Shown here: positions 12,001 through 25,600 of the stretch, piece by piece | How positions within the stretch are numbered: the first letter of the stretch is position 1 | Layout of the letters: the number at the start of each line of letters is the position of its first letter | Source: Phalacrocorax aristotelis | Lineage: Eukaryota > Chordata > Aves > Suliformes > Phalacrocoracidae | Reading direction: 5' to 3' | DNA length: 64,000 bases | NCBI RefSeq assembly: GCF_949628215.1 | Contig: NC_134276.1 | Span: 6,971,690-7,035,689, forward strand | Translations under genes and position numbers: made by a program | The notes under the pieces: generated by a model | What the model saw: only the letters and a program-made list of their open reading frames with translations | What the model was told of the DNA's origin: nothing | Databases searched by the model: none

Positions 12001-15000
12001 ATGATCCATGTTCACACCCTTTTATCCCCCCTTGAGGATCACAATTAGAAGTTCACTATATAAAAGGTATTAAAAGACACTAGGGTTTCAGCCTAGTTCA
12101 CTTAACTGTAGATGTCTGTTGTTTAGATCTCGATACCTGAGATAGTCATCCTGGGTTAGCTTTGTAATAGGTGGAAAGAAAGGGGCACTTTATCTTTATG
12201 GGGAGTCACATCCTATAGCAAATATCTAGAATAGCTCAGATGAAAGCACAGATTTCCTTCCATTAGCTGTAAAGGCAGTCCAGCCTGCTGAGTCCAGTGA
12301 CTCAGTAGATGTCTACATTTGGCAGTCGTGATGGATCCTATGCAGTTGCCCAGGATTCACAGATGTCTCTGACTGACCTGGTAACAAACTGTCACCTCCC
12401 AGGAGCCACTTGTGTAATGTTATCTCATTCCTAACTTCAGAAAAGAAAACAGCGCTGACTCCTGTGACATTTCAAGATACCGTGCTTCCCTGCCAAAGCG
12501 AAGTCACTTCCCTTTTGAGATAGCTGGGGAATGTGACAGGCACAAAAATCCACAGAAGAAACACCATGAGAGAGAGAAATCTTTTGGGAAGACATTAAAG
12601 ATATATCCATCTGCAAAATGGGTTCTAGAGGAGACCTAGTCCTTCTAAAACTTTTTTCTTTTTCCTCCAGTTTGTTGTCTGAGGGGAATTTTAACTAGGG
12701 TCTCCCCATTTCAAAGCTTGGCAGCATGAGAAAATTGTCCAGGAAAGCTATTCTGGAGCACAGGGCCAGGGCAGCCACATCATTAAGGAGGCGGAAAGAA
12801 GCAGTGCCACTACTGCATTTTGTTGCAGAGTTTTCTGGCCCTCTGTAAATACCAGCCAGTCAAAATACACAGGTGGATAATTGCTCTTCTACAGTATCTT
12901 CCCTTGTGGACTCTTTATTCCAAAATAGAAGTTTCTATTCCTGAAAATTGATTCTGTTCTGGGAGCAAGCTAAGCATCTGCAATGAAATAACTTTCACTC
13001 TGAAACAGGAGTATCCCCATAGTGACCTACTCCAGGATTACTCCAGTGGATGAACTGTTCTGCCCATGTTCCCCATTCAGCCATTTTCCACTGCATCTGT
13101 GCTGAAAAACTTCCCCCCCCCCTTCAAATGAAAGCTGAGCCTGGGATTCTCTGATTGCTGCCTAGATCTTGCTCTTTCCGCAGTGATTCTGCCAGCAAGG
13201 AAAACAGATAAATGGTCTGTGATTACATTAGTCACAGATTTTCATAATTTTTTGTACCTGTCCTCTTTATTTTTGGAGAAAAATGGTTCATATGCAGCCT
13301 TGTCAGAGTTGCAGCATCCTTCTCATCTGCTAATTTTCCCTTGATGTCAATGGAGCATTAGTGATTTGCATCACTTCAGAATCTGCCTATTTGTATTTTG
13401 CATGGGTTAAAATAGTGAGAGAATAAGCCTGAAATGAGTCAATATTTTCCCTATGCTCAAGCGAGATAGTCTGAAAACTCCCCTGGCTGTGGGTTCAGTG
13501 AGACCTAAGCAGTTCTTCTTGCAATGGATAAACACTCTTTCAAGGGAATCGTCTCTCTGAGGGGATCCTTCCTTAAATTGTTTCTGCCCATTCTTAATAG
13601 CTCAGCCACATCACAGCATTTGCATAATAAGCCTTCTCTGTTTTGTGTGTCATGCCCATGCAGGGATCAGCATGCTTGTCCAGTGTGGGCTCCTGCATAA
13701 TGATCATCTGCTGAAGAAGTTTCTTTAGTAAGTCCAGTATTCATGGCTGAGCTGCAGCACTGCCTGCAGAGAAGTATAAAATCTTGCTGTAAAGACTTCC
13801 ATACAAATGATCTAACACAGCCCTTAGCAAGGCATTCCAGTAGCTAAGCATTAAAAACACGTGCCCTATTTCTCCAAAGTGCTTCTTATGTAATGTTTGA
13901 CTGCATTGGGTAGACACCATGACCAAGGCACAAACAAATGAGTTTTACACCACTACCTGGTGTTCTGACTTCCCCTACAGAAGTTTCCTCTTACAAATAT
14001 CAATTTTTCACTAAATCTCCTGTATCAGCATTCTTAGAATTGGCTTAGCTTTACATTTCTCTCCCAACCCCTTGCTATAAATAGCTGAGTCTCATATATC
14101 ATTTAAGGAGAATAAAACATTACTCCTTGCATTCATTTATTTGATTTTACAGCCTTGCTTGTATGTTAATCAAACGCATAAAGTGCTGAGGTGCATAGGT
14201 GCCAAGTAAAAGTCAATATTTTACCGTGAACCTCATTTATCTACATTAGCCTGAAACAAGGCAGATCTGTAAATTTGGACATTATTGAATTTAATGACAA
14301 AGATCAATTACAACATCTTTGACATGGCAGGGATTTGTCAGATGAGGGGGGAAAAGCATTACTTCTTCCTGAGGGAGTTTATAAATGCTGGCTGCTTGGG
14401 ACTGTCCATCTCTTCCAGTGGATTGATTCATGCAAATGCTTAAATAATATTAGTTGCATTTGAAATACAGACCCACTGTTTAAAAGGAGTTTAAAACGGA
14501 GCTAAGTTATAGTGAGCTCTCTGAGGAATTACTCAGCAGGATTGGCTGCAGTATAAGAAAAAAGAACTAGAAAGTGTCTTCATGGGCTGCAAAGCTGAAA
14601 GCAATTCTGAACTCAGACTCTCTCTTTCTGTGTCCAGTACACAAATACCAACCAAACTGTTTTATGAGCACCGTGGTAGTTCAGACTTAACTACAAAGCT
14701 CCCTAGAAGCACAAGCACTGCTTTCTGAAGGAAGCTTGGGAAAATATGGACAATAAACTCCCCTGATGGAAACTGCCACATTTCACTGAAGTCAACATCT
14801 AGAGACATGTAATGCTTCCTACCCATCCTTCAGCTCTGTGCACTTTCTCCAGCATTGCCTAGGATCCATTAGTCTGCCCAAGCTGATAAACCATCCACCT
14901 GGTAAGATGGTGTTTGGCAGTAGCCACTTACAGCTTGGCCTGACTGGAATCAAAGGAAAAAGGATTTTTTTTCCTCACTGATTTTCCAGACTTCCATCCA

Positions 15001-16010
15001 AAGGTTGCTGGGTACCATCACAGCCTTTGAACTTACCAGGAATTAAAGAAGTTCAACATCTCTCAGGTTTGGCCATGTATCTCAATATGTTTTTCCAAAC
15101 CCTGGAAGTCAAGGCAAACTGAACTCTTAATGCATATTTTTAGTTAGCAGATAGGCAGAGACTAGTTATTATGGATCAAGTTTTAAACATGCAAATCCTG
15201 CAACCCTGGTGGAACTTCCTTAGACTACTTACCCAACGAAGGGCTACAAGGTTGTATTCTGTGTTCTCACTGGAAAGTCCTAAGTAACTACACTCTAAAA
15301 AAGCAAGGTCTCGTGTTAATAAAAGCTCTTTCAGGTTGAATAAAACACCTTTTTAGATGTTTGAAAGGTTTTCAAATGAACCCCCCCAACGCCAATCACC
15401 TTGCCTTCCTTTACATTTATCTTATTAAATAGCCCAAACCACGCAACATCCAACCCAGCTTGAGATGGCCTGGAATATGCAGCTCTGATGCTGATTCTCC
15501 TACATAGAGGAACCCCACTCAAAGTTTTTAAATTTACTGCTGTTTCTTACCAACTGCTCATACACGAAGGCCTTAGATTCAGCCCGTCATCCAAAATTTC
15601 TGCTTGCAAAGATAGCTGTACATGTATCATGTAACGTTGATTTATTAGCATGATGATGAGAGTAAGTGCTTCTTTTAGCTGCACCTGCTCTTCACAGAGC
15701 TATTCCAGCACACAGGAACAGCAAGTTCAGATCCTAAATGCGGGTGCATCTTGGCTCAAGCTGACACTGATCTCACTTCTATTGTATCCAGTGAGGAAAA
15801 CTGAACAAAAAGCAGTTGGTCAGCTTTGAAATGCCACATGAGCTTCGGGACATCCAGGTTAGCCCCATCAAGACAGTAGTTATTTGCAGTCATGAGTGAA
15901 GACAGAAGAACCAGTAAGCATGAGGGATGGCAGCAAAGCTGAGGATTCAAACCACGATCAAAAGACCATGTAGAGAGATTCTTCATTCTGCCAGGGGAAG
16001 CAAAACATAG
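9036..16010. other. Intergenic flank, no gene recognised
   Basis: About 7 kb with no protein-like frame, no RNA gene and no young repeat that I can identify. Simple-sequence patches include a GT-rich run at about 10582-10608 and a run of ten C at about 13110. Some AT-rich parts (for example 14140-14340) look like vertebrate non-coding sequence that could be conserved, which only an alignment would show. Confidence 0.45.
10582..10608. repeat. GT-rich microsatellite
   Basis: An interrupted GT/TG run, too short and imperfect to be strongly polymorphic. Confidence 0.7.
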
Positions 16011-16850
16011 TCACAGAATCACAGAATTGCAGAAAGGCAGGGGTTGGAAGGGACCTCTGGAGATCATCCCTTCCAGCCCCCCTGCTTGAGCAGGCACACC
16101 CAGAGCAGGGGGCGCAGGACCACGTCCAGGCAGGGCTTGAATGTCTCCAGGGAAGGGACTCCACAGCCTCCCTGGGCAGCCTGTGCCGCTGCTCTGGCAC
16201 CCGCACAGGAAAGGAGTTTTTTCTCATATTGAGGTGGAACTTCCCTTCCCGTTGCCCCTTGTCCTGTTGTTGGGCACTATTGAAAAGAGTCCAGTCCCAT
16301 CTTCTTGACACCCACCCTGCAGATATTTATAAGCATTGACAAGGTCCTCCCTCAGTCTTCTCCAGGCTCAATAAACCCAGGTCTCTCAGGTTTTCCTCAG
16401 AAGAGAGACGCTCCAGCCCCCTGATCATCTCGGTAGGTCTCCACTGGACTTGCTCAAGCAGTTCCCTGTCTTTCTTAAACAGGGGAGCCCAGAACTGGAT
16501 GCAGCACTCCAAATGTGGCCTCACTAGGGTGGAGTGAGGGGGAGGATAACCTCTCTCGACCTGCTGGCCACACTCCTTTTAATGCAGCCCAGGACACCAT
16601 TGGCCTTCTTGGCCACACGGGCCCAGTGCTGGCTCATGGTCACCTTGTTGTCCACCAGCACTGCCAGGTCCTTCTTAGCACAGCTGCTTTCCAGCATGTC
16701 AGCCCCCTGCACTGGTGCGGGGGGTTGTTCCTCCCCACGGGCAGGACTTTGCACTTGCTTTGCTGAATTTAATGAGGTTCCCCTCAGCCCAGATCTCCAG
16801 CCTGTCCAGGTCTCATTGGATGGCAGCGCAGCCTTCTGGTGTATTCAGGT
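16011..16850 (-). mobile_element. CR1 LINE 3' end with partial ORF2
   Basis: On the - strand this holds the C-terminal part of the CR1 ORF2 (about 16850-16350) and the 3' end, finishing with the CR1 octamer-type tail at 16011. A - strand frame at 16754-16524 reads AKKDLAVLVDNKVTMSQHWA and ends [15 protein letters not shown], typical of CR1 ORF2 downstream of the catalytic core. The last 300 bases are nearly the same as those at 5881 and 44395, so all three belong to one subfamily. It is 5'-truncated, as is usual for CR1. Confidence 0.92.
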
Positions 16851-17734
16851 ATGATGAAGAGTTACTACAGTTTCTAAGAGCAGGAATTAACAAACCATGC
16901 AGTTTACTAACTACACATTGACAAGGCTTAGTCCATTCCACGTGCAGTGAGCCAGCAAGCTGGCATGTGTCAGCTGAGACCTGTAGCTGTCATAGTCTAC
17001 CTGACTGCATGCTGTAAAGTGAAACACAGGGAGGTTACCTCCTCATTTGGGACAGAATGAGTTCAGAAATTATGTCTCAATGTCAAGGACAGGCAAAGTC
17101 AACCACCTGCAAGCCTGCAAACAAACCCTCAAGATCAGTTCACACCTCACTTTCAAGTAGTTGCACATTCCTCCCACCTTCTCCCAAAACAGTCACCCTG
17201 GTGTAGAATTATTTTTTTTTTTGGGGGGGGGGGTTCAGATCAGTGGGCAAAACAAGGCAATTCTGCCCACAGAATAGCAACACCCACAGCACACAAGGTA
17301 GAAGAATCATCCTGCTCCTAGAGAAGAAGGTTTTTTCACTGAGAAAGAGCCATCCTGTGCCCATATTTTATGTGTCTGAGGTTCTCAGGTATCTAAGATC
17401 TGCTGGCCTTTGTGAATACTCCTGTTGGGGGAGCATCACGGCCTTGTCTTGATCAAGAGTAACAGCATATAATGAGCTGTAGATGACAGGACAGTGCAAA
17501 CAAGAATTAAGGGTGAGAAGCCCTGGTATGCATTGTGGATCAACAAGTGACAGAATAACAACACCTGAAACTGCAGTGTCACATTGTCCATGTTCGTTTT
17601 ACCTACCGACATGTTTCAGTCACAATGTGCCCAGTTAGCAGAGATCTAATATTTGATCTGTTTAAACTAATCCAGTTTATTTTGACCAAAACATCTTCAG
17701 GAATGCTTAACAGTCAACCTGAAGAAAAACTTTA
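16851..17734. other. Unannotated gap between CR1 copies
   Basis: About 880 bases without a recognisable gene. It contains a homopolymer pair, eleven T then eleven G, at 17212-17233. Confidence 0.5.
17212..17233. repeat. T11-G11 homopolymer pair
   Basis: Eleven T (17212-17222) are followed directly by eleven G (17223-17233). Runs like this are prone to length error in sequencing. Confidence 0.85.
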
Positions 17735-18773
17735 CTGGGTAAAAAACTGGCCCAAAGAGTTGTGGTGAATGGAGTTAAGTCTAGTTGGCCGGTCACAAGT
17801 GTTCTTCCCCAGGGCTCAGTACTGCAGTCAGTTCTGTTCAATATCTATCAGTGATCGGAATGAGGGGATCGAGTGCAGCCTCAGTAAGTTTGCAGATGAT
17901 GCCAAATTAGACGGGCGTGTTGATCTGCTCGATGGTAGGAAGGCTCTGCAGAGGGACCTGGACAGGCTGGATCAATGGGCTGAGGCCAATTGTATGAGGT
18001 TTAACAAGGCCAAGTGCTGGGTCCTGCACTTGGGTCACAACAACTCCATGCAACGCTACAGACTTGGGGCAGAGTGTCTGGAAAGCTGTGCGGTGGAGAA
18101 GAACCTGGAGGTGTTGGTCAACAGCTGGCTGAGCATGAGCCAGCAGTGTGCCCAGGTGGCCAAAAAGGCCACCAGCCCCCAGGCTTGTGTCAGCACTGGT
18201 GTGGCCAGCAGGAGCAGGGCAGGGATGGTGCCCCTGTGCTCGGCACTGGTGAGGCCGCACCTCGAGTACTGTGTTTAGTTTTGGGTCCCTCAGTATAAAG
18301 ACATTGAGGTTCTGGAGCGTGTCCAGAGAAGGGCAATGGAGCTGGGGCAGGGTCTGGAGAACAAGTGTGCTGGGGAGCAGCTGAGGCAACTGGGGTTGTT
18401 TAGTGTGTAGAAGAGGAGGCTGAGGGGAGACCTTATCGCTCTCTACAACTGCCTGAAAGGCGGTTGTAGCAAGGTGGGGATTGGTCTCTTCTCCCAAGTA
18501 ACAAGAGATAGGACGAGAGGAAATAGCCTCAAGTTGTTTCAGGGGAGGCTTAGTTTGGATATTAGGAAAAATTTCTTCACCGAAAGCATTATCAAGCATT
18601 GGAAGAGGAAGTGGTTGAGTCACCATCCCTTTAGGCATTTAACAGACATTTGGGCGTGGTGCTTAGGGACGTGTTTTAATGGTGGACTTGGCAGTGCTAG
18701 GTTAATGGTCGGACTAGATGATTTTAAAGGTCTTTTCCAACCTAAACAATTATATGAGTCTATGGTTCTATGA
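17735..18773 (+). mobile_element. CR1 LINE, 3' kilobase with RT motif
   Basis: The copy starts near the CR1 segment '...ggcccaaagagttgtggtgaatggagtt' and runs to the tail 'tctatggttctatga'. The + frame at 17830-18278 contains SKFADDAKL, the (Y/F)ADD catalytic motif of the reverse transcriptase, then [20 protein letters not shown] and [12 protein letters not shown], all standard CR1 ORF2 landmarks. A stop follows LEYCV at 18276. It is 5'-truncated and orientated opposite to the copies at 5881 and 16011. Its tail differs from theirs, so it is a different CR1 subfamily. Confidence 0.93.
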
Positions 18774-18917
18774 AAAAGCTTTAACAGGAGGAGTGATGAA
18801 CATCTACGGTTGGGCAGAGGACACAGGCCTGTGGAGCCAGCACAGCTGGACCTAGAAAGCTTTGGACAATACATTTGGTTGTCACCTGTCAAAACAGACA
18901 GACAATGGGTGTCCTCC

Positions 18918-19454
18918 TGCCCTGGTTTCAGCTAGGACAGAGTTAATTTTCTTCCTAATAGCCAGTATAGTGCTGTGTTTTGAATTTAGTATGAGAATAC
19001 TGTTGATAACACACTGATGTTTTAGTTGCTGCTAAGTAGCGCTTATACTAAGTCAAGAGCCAGGTGCAAGGTGCACAAGAAGCTGGGAGGGGGCACAGCT
19101 GGGACAGCTGACCCCAACTGGCCAAAGAGATATCCCATACCATATGATGTCATGCTCAGTATATAAACTGGGGGGAGTTGGCCGGGGGAGGCAGCGATCA
19201 CTGCTTGGGGCGAGCTCGGCATTGGTTGGCAGGTGATGACAATTGCACTGTGCATCACTTATTTTGTATATTCTTTTATCATTATTATTATTATTACTAT
19301 TATCTATTTCTTTGCTGTCCTATAAAACTGTCTTTATCTCAGCTCATGGGTCTTAGGCTTTTTTTCCGATTCTCTCCCCCATCCCACCAGGGAAGGGGAG
19401 TGTGAGTGAGCAGCTGTGTGGTACTTAGTTGCCAACCAAGGTTAAACCACAACA
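18918..19454 (+). mobile_element. Solo avian endogenous-retrovirus LTR
   Basis: The block begins TGCCCTGGTTTCAGC and ends GGTTAAACCACAACA, so it has TG...CA termini with an imperfect inverted relation. Inside are a TATA box (TATATAAAC-like, about 19160), a TAT/ATT-rich tract (19276-19300) and a pyrimidine-rich 3' part. I recognise the sequence as a common LTR in neoavian genomes (ERVL-related, of the TguLTR5 kind). No gag, pol or env sequence lies on either side, so it is a solo LTR left by recombination. The five bases on each side (CCTCC and CTCAC) do not match, so a target-site duplication is not evident. Confidence 0.8.
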
Positions 19455-22400
19455 CTCACTTATGCTATAAATCAATCAATCTTTTTCCTTAAGCAGTTAT
19501 ATGCTAGTTTTTATTTCTGTATACAGGAAGGAGATAGTGCAACTTTAGATGAAATAGAATTAAACTGATGTTAATAACTTTGAGGAAGCCAGACTTGGCT
19601 GTTTGAAGTGTTTAAGAAAAGCCATGCTTGGAGAGACACTCAGACAGTGTAGGTCTCAAATGGGGCTGTGTAACTTAGAGGATTTTGCATAATCAAATGG
19701 AGATGTCTTTTTTTAAAAAAAAAAATCCTTACACAGTGTTCTACAAAGAAGAATTTTGCTGTGAAGTTGATTTTAAATTCTAAATGCAGGTGGAAAGTTA
19801 AGCACTGGAATAGTACATCAAGAAAAGGTTGGTTTGCTTGTAACCCAGACCTTGGAGGGGAGGGGGTACGTGTATCTCTCTGTGTGGCAAGAGGGGGACT
19901 CAAACTCCTTGGGATAAGTTGTAGAAAGGTGTCTGGAGGTTTAGTAACATCCTGTAAAGGTTCGAGAACTATGGTTTATCTGTTGTATCACCAGTTTTGA
20001 CCCTGAATGTATACTTCACTGGATGCCAGTTAACTACATGTCATTAATATATTTATAAACCATTTCATCTCGATTATGGTTTAAACTGAATTGAGCAGGT
20101 CTTTCCCCTGAGAAACAATCAGAGCCAGTCTCAACCTTTGACATGAACAGTTGGTTTTTAATAGGCCAAACCCTGGTATTTTATCACCATCTGCTGGAGA
20201 TAAAGTGTCATTCACTTTAAAAATTTAAATTCAGCCTCAGCCCTAAAACATTTGACTTCACAGACAAAATAATCCTCTCCATAAAGATTCAAAAATCTTA
20301 AAGGCAGCAAGGACTAGTAAGAGCTCCATGGAACTTGGGTCCCAAAAATTCATCTGAGGAACACACAGAAATTACATGATGTCTTATACTCTCCTATAAT
20401 TAATCAGTTCTGTCACTGCTAAATGTTTCACTGAACCATAGTCAGGTCCTGTCAGGTACCCCTGTCCTGACAAAGGCTTCAAGGTTGTTGGTAAGGGAAA
20501 TAAGATTCACATCACAGTACAGACACCAATTTCCTCTCTACCACTGGAAAATAAATGATCATGCAAGGTCAGTAAGCCAGGCACTTTCTTGCCACCAGAC
20601 CAGTGATCATCTCTTTCAGTTTCCCAGAGGGTCTTAAAACTGCTTCTCAAACCTCAGAAGAGCAGTGCTACTAAAAAGTAAACTACATTCTCACTCCTTC
20701 CTGCCCCTTGCTGCAACTTAACGTCCTTATGGCTTCCCCCAGTCTCACTATCCCTTCTCTCCCCTCTTGTACCTCCCATCACACCTAAACACCAGCACTG
20801 AGAGCTGGAGAAATGACTGGCTTCATCCCACTTAAATTCTAATGTAACTGGGGCTTCTCAGTTAGAAGGCTGTACGGCCAAGATGTCTTCTGTAGTTACT
20901 GGCAAAGATGCTCTTCCAGAGGACAATTTCTGTCTTAGAGAAGCCACTATCTAGAAAGAACAGAAGGAAATAATGATTTTAATTTAGGTAGTTCCTTCAG
21001 GTTGTTAAGCTAGGTGAGAAGGCTTCAGTACTCTCCTCTTGGCTTGGTGCTCAATGTAGACGCAGCTACAGAGGAATTCCTGCAGCCCCAGTGAGACCTG
21101 TTCAGCATGGGTAGAATCTGTGGTGCTATCTAAATTTCTCCTGAGCATGCACAAACTGTGATTCTTCAAATATTTCATATCTAGATACAGGTGAGCTTAT
21201 TTTCATGGCATCATTTCTGACTCAAGACTACCTGCCAGCAAATTGCAAATCCCTCCTTTACAGCATGAAGGAATTTGGGTTTCTGAAAGAACAGATCGTC
21301 CAATCTTTTTTTTTTTAGCTTGAGCAAAACAATGCATTTTTTTGACCCGTGTTTTGGAAACAACTGAAATATTCTGGCTGAAACTTTCACATATATTAAA
21401 AAAAAATAACCTAAGGCAGGCACTTCGTGAAATTAACTTTAGTCATAACAGTTAAAGTTTGGAAAAGTTGAGAAGCTGCCAAGGAAAGGTTATGATAATG
21501 GAAAATTATAATGCAAATTAAAATCTTTTAATATAAAACAGTGCCACCAATTGCACCTGTGTTCACTGCCTCTGTATTTTGATTGCTTTACACAGTTATT
21601 TGAACAGATTCAAAAGAACATAGCTAGTCTGCAGCTAAGTAAGATACTTTGGCTCTTTTTCCCAGTCTCCAAGTAAATATTCAACCTCTGCAGATTTATC
21701 TGGTAGTTTTTCCTGATCACTATTTCTGTAAACAAAATGTTCACTGGCTCCTAAAGGGTGAAGATTAATACCACTTGGTTTACAGCATCGAGGAATGCAG
21801 CAACACGACAAATGCGGGCCACTGCCCAGCAGAAAGGTGCTTAAAATCTCTTTCTGAAATGACCTTAGAGTCACTGACCCTGAACCACTCAACATTGTGT
21901 TCCTGCCTGCTCCATTTAGCCTTGTTCCTCCTCTATCCCATGAGGCAGGTCCTCCTTCACCATTACATAACTGTATCCTTCCTACCATGTATTTCCATTA
22001 CCCCAAATGCCCTCAGCCCTATTATTTTCTGGCACCCAAGTGTTTCTATGCAGCCTCATCCAAGCTCTCAAGAAGTACAGCTGTGAGATACCTCAGCTAA
22101 ACAGAGGAATCAATTCTTGAAATATCCCAGGCCTGTTAAGTCAGGGGAACAGGTCAAGAGTCCATTCTTTAATATCATCTGATCTCATGTGGCCAACAAA
22201 GAGAGCTCTACCACCTTCCTGAAATGGGAGAGACACCCACCTGTGGGCAGATCTGGCTAGTGCCTATCTGACTGCTGACAGCTAGAACTGGCTGATTCCC
22301 CTGCAGTGACTCTGGGGGAAATGGACCACAGGCAGCTTGCTAAGCCTAGATCTTGCAGATACATAGTCAGGCCTTTGCAGCTGCCTGAAACGCTCTGAAC

Positions 22401-22534
22401 ATCAAGAAGAAATTCTCTCCAGTTCCTTCCTCTCTTGTACAGCAGCAGAGGGGAAAAAAAAGTCTCTGTCCCTGGAAAAGCAGGTGCAAATCCCCAAATT
22501 CCTTGTGACTAAGAAATTACAAGAACAATCAAAA
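19455..22534. other. Intergenic flank, no gene recognised
   Basis: About 3 kb with no gene. The only item I would mark is a CTCF-like core on the - strand at 20185-20197. Confidence 0.5.
20185..20197 (-). promoter_or_regulatory. Possible CTCF core motif
   Basis: On the - strand the 13-mer is CCAGCAGATGGTG, which fits the CTCF core pattern CCASYAGRKGGC at all but one position. A near-identical core, CCAGTAGATGGTG, occurs at 35744 on the + strand. A single 13-base match is weak evidence, since such matches arise by chance in tens of kilobases. Confidence 0.3.
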
Positions 22535-22665
22535 ATATGGAACAACTTCTGCACAATAAATGACTACATGGGCTAGGCCTCCTCAGGCTGGAAAAGATGC
22601 AAGCAAATTGGGATGTGACATTGGCTCATGAACTCATTAATGGCCTGGAGACTAGACAGAAGACA
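22535..22665 (+). mobile_element. Possible old CR1 fragment
   Basis: The stretch 'ggcctcctcaggctggaaaagatgcaagcaaat' followed by 'attaatggcctggaga' resembles old CR1 subfamilies near the end of ORF2. It is badly decayed and no tail is visible. Confidence 0.4.
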
Positions 22666-25600
22666 TTAAAATACACCATCAAACCAAGAGAAAAAGGCAT
22701 TCAGAGAAGGAGGAAAAGAGAACAACAAAAAAAACTACACCACCAGTCTTTTACAAGCTATTGCTGCTTTTGCAACTCTGACTAATTTGAACACCAAGCT
22801 CATAGTACAAGAAAATTACTCTTTATTCAGGAAAAAAAGTTACTGGTCACAGTTTTGCTCATCCAGCATCCACACCTCACTGCACGCACGTTCAGATACC
22901 TGTACATGCTGCTGGTCTGTGCGTTCAGGTTGGATCCCCATACATACTCTGGCACACCACCCACCATTGTATGAGGGAAGTTTTGTGTCAGTCTGGACTC
23001 TACTTGCCTGGGGTTTCTTCCTCTTATTCATGCCTTTGCCTCACCCAGCAATAGCTGCCTTCTCAGAGGTTCTCTACATGTTTCCTGTGTTGTGCCACTA
23101 TCTGTTAATATTGAATGGGAAATATTTTCACATTTTGCACACAGGGAACATGGCTGCTCCGTATGACCTTCTTTTACCTAAATGGCACTAAGCCACAGAT
23201 CTCACTAGGGTTTTGAGTGCAGATCAAAGTGTCACAAGTATGTTCCAGGGCAACACCACAGCCAGGCTTAGATTAGCTTTTAGCAGGGGGAACAGCAGTA
23301 CCTCTGCTGCTGTCCTTGGATAGAAAGCTCAACAAGTTTTAGGCAAATACTAAATAATTCAGTTTAAATTAAAAAAAAAAACAAACCCTCATGCCTCACC
23401 AAGAATGCATGACAGCCCTGCTGAACCCAGGCCTGCAAGACGGGGTGGCCCTGTGCCTTTTAGACATGGTGTAATCTCAGAGGTCTGCAGCAAATTGGCA
23501 ATGTGAGATGAGCTCTTGCCTAAGTAGCAGATTTCTCGTTGTGCCTCAGTGACTGCACTGCAGGTCTTGGCCACCCTCTGCTCATTTGCAACATCTCAAG
23601 CTTCAACACGCTTTCTTTACTTCCAGTTCATCAGGGCCAGCTGGAAAAGCACCTGCCAAGCAGAGAAGTCACTTGCAAAGGTTTATATCCAAAATGAGGC
23701 CTGGGACTTGGGCAGTTCTGCTCTAGTGCCTCAACACTTCTCAAACCTGGGCTTCTTGCTAAATCCAAGAGGTTAATCAGACAAATACTTTTTCCATTAT
23801 GCCCATACAAATAACAGTGGGTTAGCACCAGGATTTTTAATAGATCTTGCTCTCATCATTCCGACACATAAACAGATTGCAAGGCACAGGTTGGTTACTC
23901 CATCTGGTAGAAGCCACCAGGGTTTTTATTTTGTCTTTTTTAAGTTTTTAGCATGTGGAAAGGCAGAGCCAGCCTTTGCTAACAACTTGACTACTGCAAA
24001 GTGGGCAACAAAAGCAGCCCTAGGAGTTTCCCCAGTGATAGGCCTTTACCATGAGCCACAGGTGCAGTGCCCTGGGCCTGGCAAGGCTGCGGTGGGATGG
24101 CCAAGGACCCTGCCCAACAGTGGAAGCTTCCCCCCAGAGCTGAGCCTGACTGCAGGAAAGACCCCAACATTTCCTACAGGGATGGGTCTAACCACAGATT
24201 TCAGAGCCCAGAGCAGCACACCAGCAGAGTAAAAAGGGGGAAGTTTTGTAGACATTTGTAACAGAAATACTAAAACAGGTATGATTAAGATTGAAGCATG
24301 AATGAAAATACCTGTGTAAACACCAGAACAAACAGCAGAACAAGATTTAAAAGAATGGCTTATACAGAAAGTGCAGAGCACTGTTCCCAGTCAAATTGAG
24401 GAATGATTTGTTTCCATCTAGCCCAGACAGCCTGTGCTCTGGCTCCAAGGAGGGGATGAGCAATGAAGCATAGGAGCTTCCCTGGACCAAAAGAACATAG
24501 TTGCAGTTTAATAATTATTGCACTAACTTGGGAGACACGTGCCCCCTAAACAAAGATTGAAACTCAAACCCTGTGTCTTGAGCTGTTCTCTTCTGCCCCT
24601 CCAAAGCTTACACTCTGCTCACTCAGTATTTTATTTCCTGCCAAGAAAAGGTTGATATCAATCCAAAATTGGAAATTTGTTTCATTTAAATATAATTATA
24701 ATGCAAATATACACAATATATGCGTATACAAAAGTTTTATTGTCAGTCAACAGTGATAACTAGCAATAAGGCACACTACTGATCATATTATTACATCATC
24801 ACAAATTCAAAGAATTAACTAATTCCTTGCAAGGGAAAATATAAGAGGTGACGTGCAGGATCTAGGGGTCTATCTAGTATCTCATATGATGTTCTTCACT
24901 TCAGTTTTGTTCCTATCTTGTTTCCATAACTTGCAATACCTATACCTATGCCTTTTTGCACTTGTTCTGTAGGTGGATTTTCTCCAGAATTAAAAAGAAA
25001 GTTGTTAATTTTCAGCTATTAGGAGAAAGGCAGAGAAATACCACATATTGATTTCAACCCCTACTTTCTTGGTTCTGCTTAGGATGAATTTTCAGTGGTC
25101 TGTGTAACACAATACAATGGCCACTTGTGTCCAAGCCAACAGTAAGGTAATATTTGCAGCTAAATCACCTTGGAGCTAGACAAGACAGGAGCTGATACCT
25201 TTGCCTTAGAACGTAGCAAACGTGCTTTCCATGCTCTGAGGAAGGAAACACAACCTACCTGATTTGAAAAGGCAGAATGTAACACCTGATACCAACAGAG
25301 AAGCCGGAGCCATCAGCTGCCCGTAACTGCTTTGTCCTGTATTTTTCAATGCCCAAGGACCACAGGAACAGGAGGGATTCAAGGCCAGAGGCTCCAAAAC
25401 CTGCTGATGTCCCATGAAGGATGTTGCAAATGTTCTTTCACCAAGGAGCTGCTTGGAAGGAAGAAACAAAAGGTTTTGGAGGGGTGGGAGAATCTTTATC
25501 ATAATTTATGGAGATTTACCAGATGAACCGCTTCTCTTCATTGCCCTGTTCATTCTCTTCCTCTGTCATCTGTTAGATTTCATTGCACATATTGCATTCA

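Noticed and set aside
17907-18638. A 243-codon open frame on the - strand
   Set aside because: It lies antisense to the CR1 ORF2 at 17735-18773, whose coding strand is + and carries the reverse-transcriptase motif. The - strand frame has no protein character of its own.
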